A stretch of DNA of 64,000 nucleotides from Rhodocyclaceae bacterium (GTDB taxonomy: Bacteria; Pseudomonadota; Gammaproteobacteria; Burkholderiales; Rhodocyclaceae), in the NCBI GenBank assembly GCA_016704145.1, contig JADJAS010000001.1:434001-498000 (forward strand). Reading direction: 5' to 3'. A model generated the notes under the pieces. That model worked only from the letters and a program-made list of their open reading frames with translations, was not told where the DNA came from and did no database searches. Positions within the stretch are counted from its first letter, which is position 1. Each line of letters begins with the position of its first letter. Positions 10,648 to 20,019 of the stretch are shown here, in pieces. The translations under genes and the position numbers were made by a program.

Positions 10648-11442
10648 TCAGCAGCCCATCATCACCGGCCTCGGTGCGCCGATGGCATCTAACGGCAAGC
10701 CCCAGCCGGCATCGTAGTCGGCGCCAAGGAAATACAGGCCCGCCGCGTCGAACGTGGGCGCGGCGCGGGCGCGGTCGCGTCCCGCCAGCAGTTGGCCGAT
10801 CCATGCCGGCGGATGCTTGCCCTGGCCGACGTAGACCAGCGCCCCGACCAGATTGCGAACCATGTGATGAAGAAAGGCATTGGCCTGGAATTCAAGCACG
10901 ACAAACTCATCATGGCGCGACACGCTTGCCCGCTGAAGCACCCTGATCGGCGACTTGGCTTGGCATTGGGCGGCGCGAAAAGCCGTGAAATCATGCTCGC
11001 CGAGCAAATGTCTTGCGCCGTCGGTCATTGCCGCGACGTCGAGGGGCCGATGAAACCATCCCGCCCGACCACTTTGCAACGCCGGCCGCACGGGTCGGTT
11101 GAGGAGCAGATAGCGGTAGCGGCGGGATACCGCCGAAAACCTCGCATGAAAGTCCCCTGCCACCGGCGCCGCCCAGTGGATGGCGACAGTGGGCGGCAAC
11201 AAGGCATTGACACCACGCACCCAGGCCGACAGCGGTCGCCTCGCCTGCGTATCGAAGTGCGCGACCTGCGCCAGCGCATGGACACCGGTATCGGTCCGTC
11301 CGGCGCACACGGTCCTGATCCTGCTGTCCGCCACCTGGCTCAACGCATGCTCCAGAACATCCTGCACGGTGTTGCCGTGCGGTTGAGACTGCCAACCGGT
11401 AAAAGTCGATCCGTCGTACTCCAACCCGATGACGATTCTCAT
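10648..11442 (-). CDS. truA: tRNA pseudouridine(38-40) synthase
   Basis: A 264-residue TruA enzyme making pseudouridine at positions 38-40 of the anticodon arm. The catalytic aspartate is D51 in GRTDTGVHA, and the C-terminal half carries FHHMVR-type sequence (FLHHMVRNLVG). Its start overlaps the stop of the upstream membrane-protein gene by ATGA, and trpF begins two bases after its stop. The fimV-truA-trpF order is common in betaproteobacteria and pseudomonads. Confidence 0.96.
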   Translation of the reverse strand: MRIVIGLEYDGSTFTGWQSQPHGNTVQDVLEHALSQVADSRIRTVCAGRTDTGVHALAQVAHFDTQARRPLSAWVRGVNALLPPTVAIHWAAPVAGDFHARFSAVSRRYRYLLLNRPVRPALQSGRAGWFHRPLDVAAMTDGARHLLGEHDFTAFRAAQCQAKSPIRVLQRASVSRHDEFVVLEFQANAFLHHMVRNLVGALVYVGQGKHPPAWIGQLLAGRDRARAAPTFDAAGLYFLGADYDAGWGLPLDAIGAPRPVMMGC

Positions 11443-12044
11443 GGTCGGAAAATGGCCGCCAGAACCACGGTCACCAGAAGTGCGATGGCCAGACGGTCAC
11501 GCAAGCGGGTCGCCCCTGCCGCCAGCGGCAGGCGATCGACGCCGGTTACCTCGCCCTCCCGCAGCCAGCCGCGCCAGTCGCCGGGGGTGTTTTCCACCTG
11601 GTCGAGAACCAACATGAGGCGAACGACGATGCGCTGACGCAGGTCGCGCCAGCGGGCAAGCGGCGCTAGCAGCCAGTGCAGACCGGTCATGATGCCATCG
11701 GTACCCAAAGTCCGGTGCAGCAAGGCAAGTCCGGCAAGCAGGAGCAGAAGCCGCAGGACATGTTCGATACCTTGATGGACGCCATCCCAGGTCATGCCCA
11801 CGTCGCCCGCCAACGTCGGCAATCGTTCGCCCGGAGTGGCGAAGGCAAACAAGATGGCGATCGTCAGCAACAGCCATCGCGTGCGCGACAGGAGCTTGCG
11901 CGTGGGCCGGCCCGCCACCCGCAGGGCGAGAGGCAGAAGAAGCAGACTGGCAACGGCCAGTCCCGTCATCGACCATGTTTGCAGCAGTACCGCGAATGCC
12001 GTCCATAGCACAAGGAAAACCGCCGGATGCCATGCGCCCTTCAT
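11439..12044 (-). CDS. Integral membrane protein, possibly CbiQ/EcfT-like
   Basis: A 201-residue protein with about five hydrophobic helices: two in the first 50 residues, one near 60-75 after an Arg/Lys-rich loop, one near 105-120, and one at the very C-terminus. Size, topology and the cytoplasmic loop RQRIVVRLMLVLDQVE recall transmembrane (T) subunits of ECF transporters, which dock ATPases through Ala-Arg-Gly-like motifs, but the motif is degenerate here and no ECF ATPase or S subunit is nearby. I chose ATG 12044; a TTG at 12071 would add 9 residues. It overlaps truA by ATGA, so it is cotranscribed with it. Function unknown. Confidence 0.7.
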   Translation of the reverse strand: MKGAWHPAVFLVLWTAFAVLLQTWSMTGLAVASLLLLPLALRVAGRPTRKLLSRTRWLLLTIAILFAFATPGERLPTLAGDVGMTWDGVHQGIEHVLRLLLLLAGLALLHRTLGTDGIMTGLHWLLAPLARWRDLRQRIVVRLMLVLDQVENTPGDWRGWLREGEVTGVDRLPLAAGATRLRDRLAIALLVTVVLAAIFRP

Positions 12045-12109
12045 ATTGAATCCAGCCGGCGCGAGCGACAAGAGGCAGGCGATCGTTACGATCGCCTCAC
12101 CGCCAGGAA

Positions 12110-14671
12110 TCAGGCGCCCAGCGCGGCCAGCCTGTCGCGCGCCATCTGCTGTTGGCGACTGCCGCCTTCGTGCAACACCTCCTGCAGCAGTTCGCGAGCA
12201 CCTTCCTTGTCGCCCATTTCCTCGTAAGCCTGGGCCAGTTCGAGCTTGGTCGCCACATCAGGACTTTCTTCGTCAACTTGCCCGGACGGCAAGTCGCGCC
12301 GCTCGGCAGGATTGCCATCGAGTTCCAGGTCGATCGAGGACAAGTCGAAGGTCGGTGCCTTCGGCGGCGGCGCCTGAACCGTTGCCGAAGGCGCATCGAT
12401 ATCGAATTCGAAGTCGATTTCCGGGACCGCCGCCATCGCCGGAGCGACGGCAGGCGATGGCTCGGGAGGCATCGCCGCGACTTCAGGCAACGCCAAATCG
12501 AAGTCCAGATGGCTGGGTTCGACCGTGGCCGAAGGAGCAGCGGGGAGATCAAGATCGAAATCGAGTCCGGCGGCCATCGGCGGCGGCTCCGACGAACGCA
12601 CGTCCGGAGTCTTCTCGATGTCGGCGATTCCCCCACCGACATCAAGATCGAAATCCAGCGTCGCCGGTTGCGACGCCGAGGTCTCGCGCGCGGACTCCGC
12701 GATCTGTCCGAGCTGGCCCGGCAGGATGACCGTCGCCCGCAACTTCTCGGTTTCCGTCGCGGGCAGGACGATATCCGACGCCGCCATGGTTGCCACGGCC
12801 GCCGCCGCGGTCGCAACCTGCCGGCCGGTGGTCGCGCCACCGTAGAGTTGATTGTCGGGATCGAGCGTGCGCCCCATGGCCGCGGCGGTTTCCCAGTCCG
12901 GCCCCGTTCCGCCCGTCTGGGCGTAGAACTCGGTCGCCAGCGATTCGAACTGCTTGATGTTCTTGCGCCCGGCGTGGATCTCTAGGAGCTTCAGGTGGAT
13001 GGCATGACGCGTCGGATCGTTCTTAAGTGCATCGACGAGAATTTCCTCGGCCTGGGCGTCGCGGCCGTAGGCCATGTAAACGTCGGCCTCGGCGACAGGA
13101 TCGACTCCCTCGTCGCTATCGATGGCTCCGATGCTGGCCTGACTGAAGTCAGTCTGAATGGAAGCTCCGGTATCGACCGCCTGCCCGCCAGTCGAGCCGA
13201 ACACCGAGTTGGCGCCCAGGTCGCCGGAATTGAGCCGGCTGGTGGTCGGCGGCATCGTCTCTTCCTGACGCTTGCGACGCCAGGACGAATAGCCGAACCA
13301 TCCCAGCAGCAAGGCGAGCAAGCCCCCTCCCCCATAGACGAGCGATGGATTGTCGTCGATGAAACTGGGCTCGGCCACCGGCTTGGCCACGACGGCGGGC
13401 TTCGGCTTCTGCACGGGCGGTTTCACCACCGGCTTCGCTGGAGCTGGCGGAACCACCGGTGGCTCGGGGGTCGATGCGGCCGGAGCCGGCGAATCAGGCT
13501 TGGGCTGGACAGGCTTCGATGCCTCGGCCTGCTGCTGCATTTGCGTACCCACCTGGCTCTTGAGTTCAGCCAGCTTTTTCAGGTCACCAAGATTCTTTTC
13601 GAGCTCGGCGATACGGCTGCTCGCCTCCTTGAGCGAGCGGTCCCGAGCGATCAAGTCCTCCTCAAGAGTCGCGATGCGTTGCTGAAAAGCCTTGACGTCC
13701 TTCCCCGATTCCGTGCGCGAAACCTCGAGCTTGTCCTTGCCTGTCTCGGCGGGAGCCGCCTTGTCCTCCACCTTGGCGGCGATCTTGCCTTCCGCCCGCT
13801 GCTTGGCGGCAGGCTCCGCCTCACGCACCGGGGCGGCGGCGACCGCACCGGCAAGTCGCTGGCGATACGCATTGAAGTCCCGAGCCTGCGCAATAACCGT
13901 TGCGCGCGCTTCCCCGGCCGGAATGGCAGCCACGGCGGCGGCATCGGGGATGGCCAGAACACGGCCAACGCGTAGCCGATTCATGTTGCCGCCGGCGAAT
14001 GCTTCCTCGTTGTGGCGAAACAACGCCACCAGCATTTGATCGAGGACAACGCCGGCGGGGCTGACTTCAGCAGCGACCTTGGTCAGCGTGTCGCCAGGAC
14101 TGACTTTCCGCGTGACGCCATCACCGTGTGGTTTTTTTTCCCGGTCTGCGTTTGGTCTGGCGGCGGCCGTCGCGGCCACCGGAGTCTTGGCGGCTGCCGC
14201 AGGCTGCTCGGCCGACGCCGACTGCGGCGCGACCGTCGGCGGTGCCGTCACCAGCTTGGTGAAAACATCGGGAGGATCGAGCAGCATGGTGTACTCACGA
14301 ACCATTCGGCCCGATGACCATGTCAGTTCGACCAGGATGTCGAGGAAAGGTTCGTTGACCGGCCGATCAGTGCTCAAACGCAGGAAAGACTGCCCGTCCG
14401 CCCGCTTGTCGACGCTGAAGCGAATGGCCGTCAAGCCCGGCGCATACTCGATGCCGACCTGCTTGAATGCCTCGCTCGGCGCCATGCGCGCCGACATCGA
14501 AGCCAGTTCCTCGCGCGAGGCGGTGATATCGACCTCGGCCCGCAAAGGCTGCCCCAATGGCGACAACACGGTGATCTTGCCCAGACCGGCTGCCTGGACG
14601 CAACCCGCCGACAGACTCAAGGCGGCCACCAGCAAGGGGAATTGGAATCCGTTTCGCTTCAATGATTTCAT
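12110..14671 (-). CDS. fimV: FimV/HubP-type polar hub protein
   Basis: An 853-residue inner-membrane protein that organises the cell pole and type IV pilus/twitching functions. Layout: signal peptide ending near QAAG; the FimV N-terminal domain (LGKITVLSPLGQPL); a periplasmic LysM-like segment (about 180-250, VSPGDTLTKVA ... NRLRVGRVLAIP); a coiled coil (about 310-380); a Pro-rich stretch; one transmembrane helix (near LLALLLGWFGYSSW) followed by a basic stop; an acidic cytoplasmic region with repeated DFDLD units; and the C-terminal FimV domain with a TPR-like helix pair (LELAQAYEEMGDKEGARELL). ATG 14671 follows GGGGAGG. The 107 bases upstream to asd probably hold its promoter. Confidence 0.9.
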   Translation of the reverse strand: MKSLKRNGFQFPLLVAALSLSAGCVQAAGLGKITVLSPLGQPLRAEVDITASREELASMSARMAPSEAFKQVGIEYAPGLTAIRFSVDKRADGQSFLRLSTDRPVNEPFLDILVELTWSSGRMVREYTMLLDPPDVFTKLVTAPPTVAPQSASAEQPAAAAKTPVAATAAARPNADREKKPHGDGVTRKVSPGDTLTKVAAEVSPAGVVLDQMLVALFRHNEEAFAGGNMNRLRVGRVLAIPDAAAVAAIPAGEARATVIAQARDFNAYRQRLAGAVAAAPVREAEPAAKQRAEGKIAAKVEDKAAPAETGKDKLEVSRTESGKDVKAFQQRIATLEEDLIARDRSLKEASSRIAELEKNLGDLKKLAELKSQVGTQMQQQAEASKPVQPKPDSPAPAASTPEPPVVPPAPAKPVVKPPVQKPKPAVVAKPVAEPSFIDDNPSLVYGGGGLLALLLGWFGYSSWRRKRQEETMPPTTSRLNSGDLGANSVFGSTGGQAVDTGASIQTDFSQASIGAIDSDEGVDPVAEADVYMAYGRDAQAEEILVDALKNDPTRHAIHLKLLEIHAGRKNIKQFESLATEFYAQTGGTGPDWETAAAMGRTLDPDNQLYGGATTGRQVATAAAAVATMAASDIVLPATETEKLRATVILPGQLGQIAESARETSASQPATLDFDLDVGGGIADIEKTPDVRSSEPPPMAAGLDFDLDLPAAPSATVEPSHLDFDLALPEVAAMPPEPSPAVAPAMAAVPEIDFEFDIDAPSATVQAPPPKAPTFDLSSIDLELDGNPAERRDLPSGQVDEESPDVATKLELAQAYEEMGDKEGARELLQEVLHEGGSRQQQMARDRLAALGA

Positions 14672-14778
14672 CGCAACGCCTCCCCGTAGGGATATCACTC
14701 CAGCATTCAAAATAACATCATGAAGTTAGCGATGCAAGCTCAACCTTAGCTTCAACATGCCGTACTGTTGCGGCCAGC

Positions 14779-15885
14779 CTATTCCAGAAGGATTCTTAGC
14801 ATGCGCCTGAGCGGCTCGGCCGCCCCCCACAGCAATTGATCGCCGACCGTGAACGCGGACAGGTATTCCGGCCCCATGGCCATCTTGCGCAGACGCCCCA
14901 CCGGCGTCGCCAAAGTTCCCGTCACCGCCGCCGGGGTCAGTTCCCGGATCGTCACTTCACGTTCATTCGGCACGACTTTCACCCAATCGTTATGCTCCGC
15001 GAGCATCCGCTCGATTTCCGCTAGCGGTACATCTCGCTTGAGCTTGATGGTCAGCGCCTGGGAGTGACAACGCATGGCGCCGATGCGCACGCACAAGCCG
15101 TCCATGGGGATCGGGCGAGCGCCCAGGCCGAGAATCTTGTTGGTCTCGGCGCCGCCCTTCCACTCCTCGCGGCTCTGACCATTGCCGAGGTCCTTGTCGA
15201 TCCAGGGAATCAGCGAACCGGCGAGCGGCACGCCGAAATTGGCCGTGGGAAACTTGTCGTCGCGCAGGATGCCGGCCACTTCGCGGTCGATATCGAGAAT
15301 GGCCGAGGCGGGATCACCCAGCAGGTTCTGGGCGACACGGTGCGCTTCCCCCATCTGTTGGAGCAGTTCGCGCATATTCTGGGCGCCCGCGCCGGAGGCC
15401 GCCTGATACGTCATGGAAGTCATCCACTCGACCAGGTCGGCCTCGAACAGGCCGCCCATCGCCATCAGCATCAGCGACACCGTGCAGTTGCCGCCAATCC
15501 AGTTGCGGCCGCCCTTGGCCAGTGCGTCCTCGATGACGTGCGAATTTACCGGATCGAGAATGATGACGGCATCGTCCTTCATGCGCAGCGATGATGCGGC
15601 ATCGATCCAGTGGCCGTTCCAGCCAGCCGCGCGCAACTTCGGGAATACCTCGGTCGTGTAGTCGCCGCCCTGGCAAGTGATGATGATATCCATCCGTCGA
15701 AGGTCGTCGACATTCCGCGCGTCGCGCAAGGGCGCGCCGCCACCTTCCTCCGGCCCCTTGCCACCGATATTGGAGGTGGTGAAGAACGAGGGTTCGATCA
15801 GCGGGAAATCCCGTTCCTCGCGCATGCGCTGCATCAATACCGAGCCGACCATGCCTCGCCAGCCCACCAACCCGACTTGCTTCAT
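14779..15885 (-). CDS. asd: Aspartate-semialdehyde dehydrogenase
   Basis: A 368-residue enzyme reducing aspartyl phosphate to aspartate semialdehyde for lysine/DAP, methionine and threonine synthesis. The N-terminal NADP loop is VGWRGMVGS (8-16), and the catalytic cysteine is C134 in GGNCTVSL; the length matches the proteobacterial (Asd, not Usg) class. It sits 28 bases after the leuB stop, and leuB-asd-fimV-truA is a frequent betaproteobacterial order. Confidence 0.96.
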   Translation of the reverse strand: MKQVGLVGWRGMVGSVLMQRMREERDFPLIEPSFFTTSNIGGKGPEEGGGAPLRDARNVDDLRRMDIIITCQGGDYTTEVFPKLRAAGWNGHWIDAASSLRMKDDAVIILDPVNSHVIEDALAKGGRNWIGGNCTVSLMLMAMGGLFEADLVEWMTSMTYQAASGAGAQNMRELLQQMGEAHRVAQNLLGDPASAILDIDREVAGILRDDKFPTANFGVPLAGSLIPWIDKDLGNGQSREEWKGGAETNKILGLGARPIPMDGLCVRIGAMRCHSQALTIKLKRDVPLAEIERMLAEHNDWVKVVPNEREVTIRELTPAAVTGTLATPVGRLRKMAMGPEYLSAFTVGDQLLWGAAEPLRRMLRILLE

Positions 15886-15913
15886 TCTCTTGCTCCCCGA
15901 CTACGAGCGGCCG

Positions 15914-16966
<1,053 letters not shown>

Positions 16967-16997
16967 GTCGTTTCCCGCCCACTCGAAAATGTTGGGA

Positions 16998-18170
16998 TTA
17001 TCGCACAGGGCACCCGGCACGCATGCCGCGCCAAATCAACGCCATCCCCACCGCGGCCAGGACGGCCGCCCACGAAAAAGTCACGCCTGGTCCAAACATG
17101 TCCCAAGACACGCCGCCAAGAAGATTGCCCAGCATTCCGCCGGCGCCGAACGAAACGCTGCCATACAGGGCGAGCACCCGGGCCTGCTGTCCGGGCGCAA
17201 ACCACTCATTGATCGCCGACACCGACGCCGCATGATGCGCGCCGAAAGTGGCGCCATGCATGGCCTGCCCCACGAGGAGCACGACAAAGATGTCGGCAAG
17301 CCATCCGATCATGAGGAAACGCAGAATTGCCGCCACGAAGCTGGTCAGCAGGATTGCCCGGATCGACCAGGATTTCAGAATGCGCGGCATCGCCACGAAC
17401 ACCGCGATCTCGGCCACCACGCCAAGCGACCAGAGAACGCCAATCGCCGTCTTGTCATATCCGTGTCCCACCAGATGGATCGAATAGAACACATAGAATG
17501 GGCCATGCGCCGCCGACATGAAGAAACCCGCCGCGAGCAAGGCGACCACCTCGGGGCGGTCCAGCCGGCCCCGCAGCGAAAAGTTCCGGCTGGCCGGGAG
17601 CGACGGCAGGTCGGTGATCAACCAGGTGCAGGCCACGATGCCCAGGAGCATCGCCAGGATTATCCACAGGAGGCTAGCGATCGGGGCGCGATCCAGCCAG
17701 GCGCCGGTTCCGAGAACCGCCGCGATGAACCCGATCGATCCCCACATGCGCACGCGACCATAGAGTTCAGCCTGGCCATCGAGATGGCGCAAGGTCAGCG
17801 CCTCTACGAGGGGCAAGGCCGCACTCCAGAAAAAGGCCATCGCGGCCATCGCAGCGAATACCGGCCAGAAGGTCGCGGCGAAAAAGAGCCCGAGGAAGCC
17901 GATCATTGACAATACGGCGGAAGCACGCAGCACCGCCATCGTCTGGCCGGACTTATCGGCGAGCCACCCCCAGAGGTTCGGGGCGACGAGGCGCATGGCC
18001 GACATCAGCGACATGAGGGTCGCGATCGCCGCCGCCGTGAAGTCGAGCGACCGAAGATACAGCGTGAAATATGGAGAAAACGCGCCGATCAGGGCGAAAT
18101 AGCAGAAATACCAGCTCGACAATCGCCAGCGGGAGGAGGTACCGAAGATATGCGAGGACTCCGGAAGCAT
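16998..18170 (-). CDS. MFS transporter, HcaT/LacY-like subgroup
   Basis: A 390-residue polytopic membrane protein with about 12 hydrophobic helices and MFS loop features (LWGWLADKSG between helices 2 and 3; a second half starting near 200). The N-terminal sequence (YFALIGAFSPYFTLYLRSL) resembles the MFS_1-like group that includes the 3-phenylpropionate carrier HcaT and nucleoside/oligosaccharide:H+ symporters. The substrate cannot be read from the sequence. It ends 31 bases before leuB, so it could be cotranscribed, but a metabolic link is not evident. Confidence 0.82.
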   Translation of the reverse strand: MLPESSHIFGTSSRWRLSSWYFCYFALIGAFSPYFTLYLRSLDFTAAAIATLMSLMSAMRLVAPNLWGWLADKSGQTMAVLRASAVLSMIGFLGLFFAATFWPVFAAMAAMAFFWSAALPLVEALTLRHLDGQAELYGRVRMWGSIGFIAAVLGTGAWLDRAPIASLLWIILAMLLGIVACTWLITDLPSLPASRNFSLRGRLDRPEVVALLAAGFFMSAAHGPFYVFYSIHLVGHGYDKTAIGVLWSLGVVAEIAVFVAMPRILKSWSIRAILLTSFVAAILRFLMIGWLADIFVVLLVGQAMHGATFGAHHAASVSAINEWFAPGQQARVLALYGSVSFGAGGMLGNLLGGVSWDMFGPGVTFSWAAVLAAVGMALIWRGMRAGCPVR

Positions 18171-18230
18171 CGACGCGCGCCTGATGGCGCGCGCCCGATC
18201 GCCATTTCGCGAGGAACGTGATCCTTGTGG

Positions 18231-18491
18231 CTATGGATGCCGCTGGCCAGTACGGAACGCCAATAGGAAATGGTAAATCTCGTCCTTCAGTTTCACCCGC
18301 TGTTTCTTCATGTCTTCGAGGGTGAAGTCGGCTATCGGCATGTCGTGCTCCTCGATATCCTCGACCTTTCCCGTCAGCCGACTGTAGGCACCCATCGAGC
18401 AGGCGAAGTAAGGATTGCTCTTTTTCAAGACATCAATGGCGTCCTTCATTTCTGGAAACTCGGAATAAAGGTCGTGGTGATCGACATGCAT
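18231..18491 (-). CDS. YdcH/DUF465 family protein
   Basis: An 86-residue acidic, mostly alpha-helical protein of the YdcH (DUF465) family, opening HHDLYSEFPE and ending in a helix with KKQRVKLKDEIY, the family signature. Start ATG 18491 was chosen over an upstream codon that would add 11 residues. Members are found across proteobacteria and have no assigned biochemical role. It is preceded by a 10-G run and followed by the MFS gene. Confidence 0.8.
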   Translation of the reverse strand: MHVDHHDLYSEFPEMKDAIDVLKKSNPYFACSMGAYSRLTGKVEDIEEHDMPIADFTLEDMKKQRVKLKDEIYHFLLAFRTGQRHP

Positions 18492-18553
18492 GGAACACTC
18501 TCCCAGAACGAATTGCCGGCACATTGTATCTCAGTGCCGCCCCCGCCCGCCCC

Positions 18554-18563
18554 GGGGGGGGGC
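18554..18563 (+). repeat. Run of ten G residues
   Basis: Ten consecutive G (C on the minus strand) lie between the YdcH-like and CBS genes, directly after a C-rich block (CCCCGCCCGCCCC), so the region can fold back on itself. Such tracts are prone to slippage in replication and in sequencing. Confidence 0.9.
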
Positions 18564-18578
18564 CGTGAACCGCCACGC

Positions 18579-19028
18579 TCAGGAACTCGCCTGCCCCTGG
18601 GGCTGGTCGTGGATGTACGCCTTGAGCATGCGGTTCTCGAAGTCTTGTTCGTCGAGAATGGCTCGCGCGACGTCATGGAATGAAATCACGCCCAGCAACG
18701 TCTGTCCCTCCATGATGGGTAAATAGCGCATGTGCCTCTCGATCATGAGGCGCCTGAGTTCGTCCACTTCCATGTCAGGTGAAGCAAACACCGGATCTCG
18801 CACCATCACGTCGGACACCATCGCCGATCCCCACGCGGCGCCTTGCACATGAAGCACCTTGACGATTTCGCGGAACGTCAGCATGCCGACCATTCGGCCC
18901 TGCTCGAAGCAGGCCAGCGAACCAATATCCTGTTCTTCCATCGTTGCCACGGCCGCGGCCAACTTCTTGTCCGTTGTGATCGTGTAGAGCACCTTGCCCT
19001 TGACCGCGAGAATTTCCTTCACCCGCAT
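18579..19028 (-). CDS. CBS domain pair protein
   Basis: A 149-residue protein made of two CBS motifs (about 5-60 and 70-130) forming one Bateman module. Features include MEEQDIGSLACFEQGRMVG in the first repeat, the MVSDVMVRDPVF linker, and RYLPIMEGQTLLGVISFHD in the second. Such free-standing modules usually bind adenosyl ligands and act as energy sensors on a partner; no partner is obvious. It ends with a polar tail and lies 15 bases after fdxA, so the two are probably cotranscribed. Confidence 0.88.
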   Translation of the reverse strand: MRVKEILAVKGKVLYTITTDKKLAAAVATMEEQDIGSLACFEQGRMVGMLTFREIVKVLHVQGAAWGSAMVSDVMVRDPVFASPDMEVDELRRLMIERHMRYLPIMEGQTLLGVISFHDVARAILDEQDFENRMLKAYIHDQPQGQASS

Positions 19029-19043
19029 GACCTAATCCTCCAT

Positions 19044-19367
19044 TCAGCGTTCCAGATAACGCAACTTGCCCTCGACTCCCTTCCAGCCATCGGCGTCGGC
19101 CAGCGGTTGCTTGCGCTCGATGATCGCCGGCCATTGCCTGGCCAACTCGGCGTTGAGGGCAATAAACGCCCTCTGTCCGTCCGGCACGTCCTCCTCGGCG
19201 AGAATTGCTTCCACCGGACACTCAGGCACGCAGAGGGTGCAGTCGATGCACTCTTCCGGATCAATCACCAGGAAATTCGGGCCTTCGCGAAAACAGTCGA
19301 CCGGGCACACGTCGACGCAGTCGGTGTACTTGCACTTGACGCATGCTTCGGTCACCACGTACGCCAT
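19044..19367 (-). CDS. fdxA: Ferredoxin FdxA (7Fe-8S)
   Basis: A 107-residue ferredoxin. The nine cysteines match the FdxA pattern: C9, C17 and C50 for a 3Fe-4S cluster and C21, C40, C43 and C46 for a 4Fe-4S cluster, plus C12 and C25. The C-terminal extension (ADGWKGVEGKLRYLER) is conserved in this subfamily. It is transcribed divergently from trxA; a TATATT box on the minus strand (19394-19399) could be its -10 element. Confidence 0.94.
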   Translation of the reverse strand: MAYVVTEACVKCKYTDCVDVCPVDCFREGPNFLVIDPEECIDCTLCVPECPVEAILAEEDVPDGQRAFIALNAELARQWPAIIERKQPLADADGWKGVEGKLRYLER

Positions 19368-19410
19368 CTCTCGCCAGCCTCCAGACTCGGTTCAATATAG
19401 CACCCAACTT

Positions 19411-19439
19411 TTCTGAACCATCCATTTTTTTGTTAGGAT
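19411..19439 (+). promoter_or_regulatory. Candidate sigma-70 promoter of trxA
   Basis: TTCTGA (19411-19416) and TAGGAT (19434-19439) stand 17 bases apart, about 95 bases before the trxA start. The region is locally A/T-rich, unlike its surroundings. Both boxes deviate from consensus, so this is a suggestion only. Confidence 0.4.
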
Positions 19440-19535
19440 GCCAACCGGAATCATTGCCCCGTCGGTGGTGCCGGCGTTCCGGTTGCCGGGATCACGGAGG
19501 CGCATGGACGGAAAACGATCTTCCAGAGGACTTTC

Positions 19536-19862
19536 ATGAGCGAACATATCCTTCATGTCACGGACACCAACTTCAAGACCGAAGTACTGGAGTCAAGCAC
19601 ACCGGTGCTGGTCGATTATTGGGCGGAATGGTGCGGACCATGCAAAATGATTGCCCCCATCCTTGATGAAGTCGCCCGGGAATACGGCGGCAAGCTGAAG
19701 GTGGCGAAACTCAATATCGACGAGAATCCGAAGACGCCGGGAGAATATGGCATTCGCGGAATTCCCACTCTGATCCTCTTCAAGGCAGGCAATGTCGAGG
19801 CCACCAAGATTGGCGCCCTGTCGAAGTCGCAGCTCACCGCGTTCATTGACAGCAATCTCTGA
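19536..19862 (+). CDS. trxA: Thioredoxin 1
   Basis: A 108-residue cytoplasmic thioredoxin. The redox pair is C33/C36 in WAEWCGPCK, followed by the cis-proline segment GIRGIPTLILF. AGGACTTTC upstream of ATG 19536 contains a usable ribosome site. The trxA-rho order, with a 157-base spacer, is conserved across many proteobacteria. Besides general disulfide reduction it may serve phage T7-like polymerases as a processivity factor, but the prophage polymerase here is truncated. Confidence 0.97.
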   Translation: MSEHILHVTDTNFKTEVLESSTPVLVDYWAEWCGPCKMIAPILDEVAREYGGKLKVAKLNIDENPKTPGEYGIRGIPTLILFKAGNVEATKIGALSKSQLTAFIDSNL

Positions 19863-19876
19863 ACTCGCTACAGTCA

Positions 19877-19922
19877 GCGCCTGAGTCCGCTCCATCAATC
19901 AATAGAGCGGATTCAGGCTAGC
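19877..19922 (+). other. Hairpin in the trxA-rho spacer
   Basis: CTGAGTCCGCTC (19881-19892) pairs with GAGCGGATTCAG (19905-19916) with a single wobble, loop of 12; the stem can be lengthened outside by CG/GC pairs around a two-base bulge. There is no T-run after it, so it is not a standard intrinsic terminator. It may shape the rho leader or stabilise the trxA 3' end. Confidence 0.6.
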
Positions 19923-20019
19923 GCCGGATCCTTCCGGCTGCATTCCGAACTTCCCTGAGTAGCAATCCTTCGGACTTCCTTCCGGACATCCCCGTCCGCG
20001 TCATCGCACAGGTATTTCC

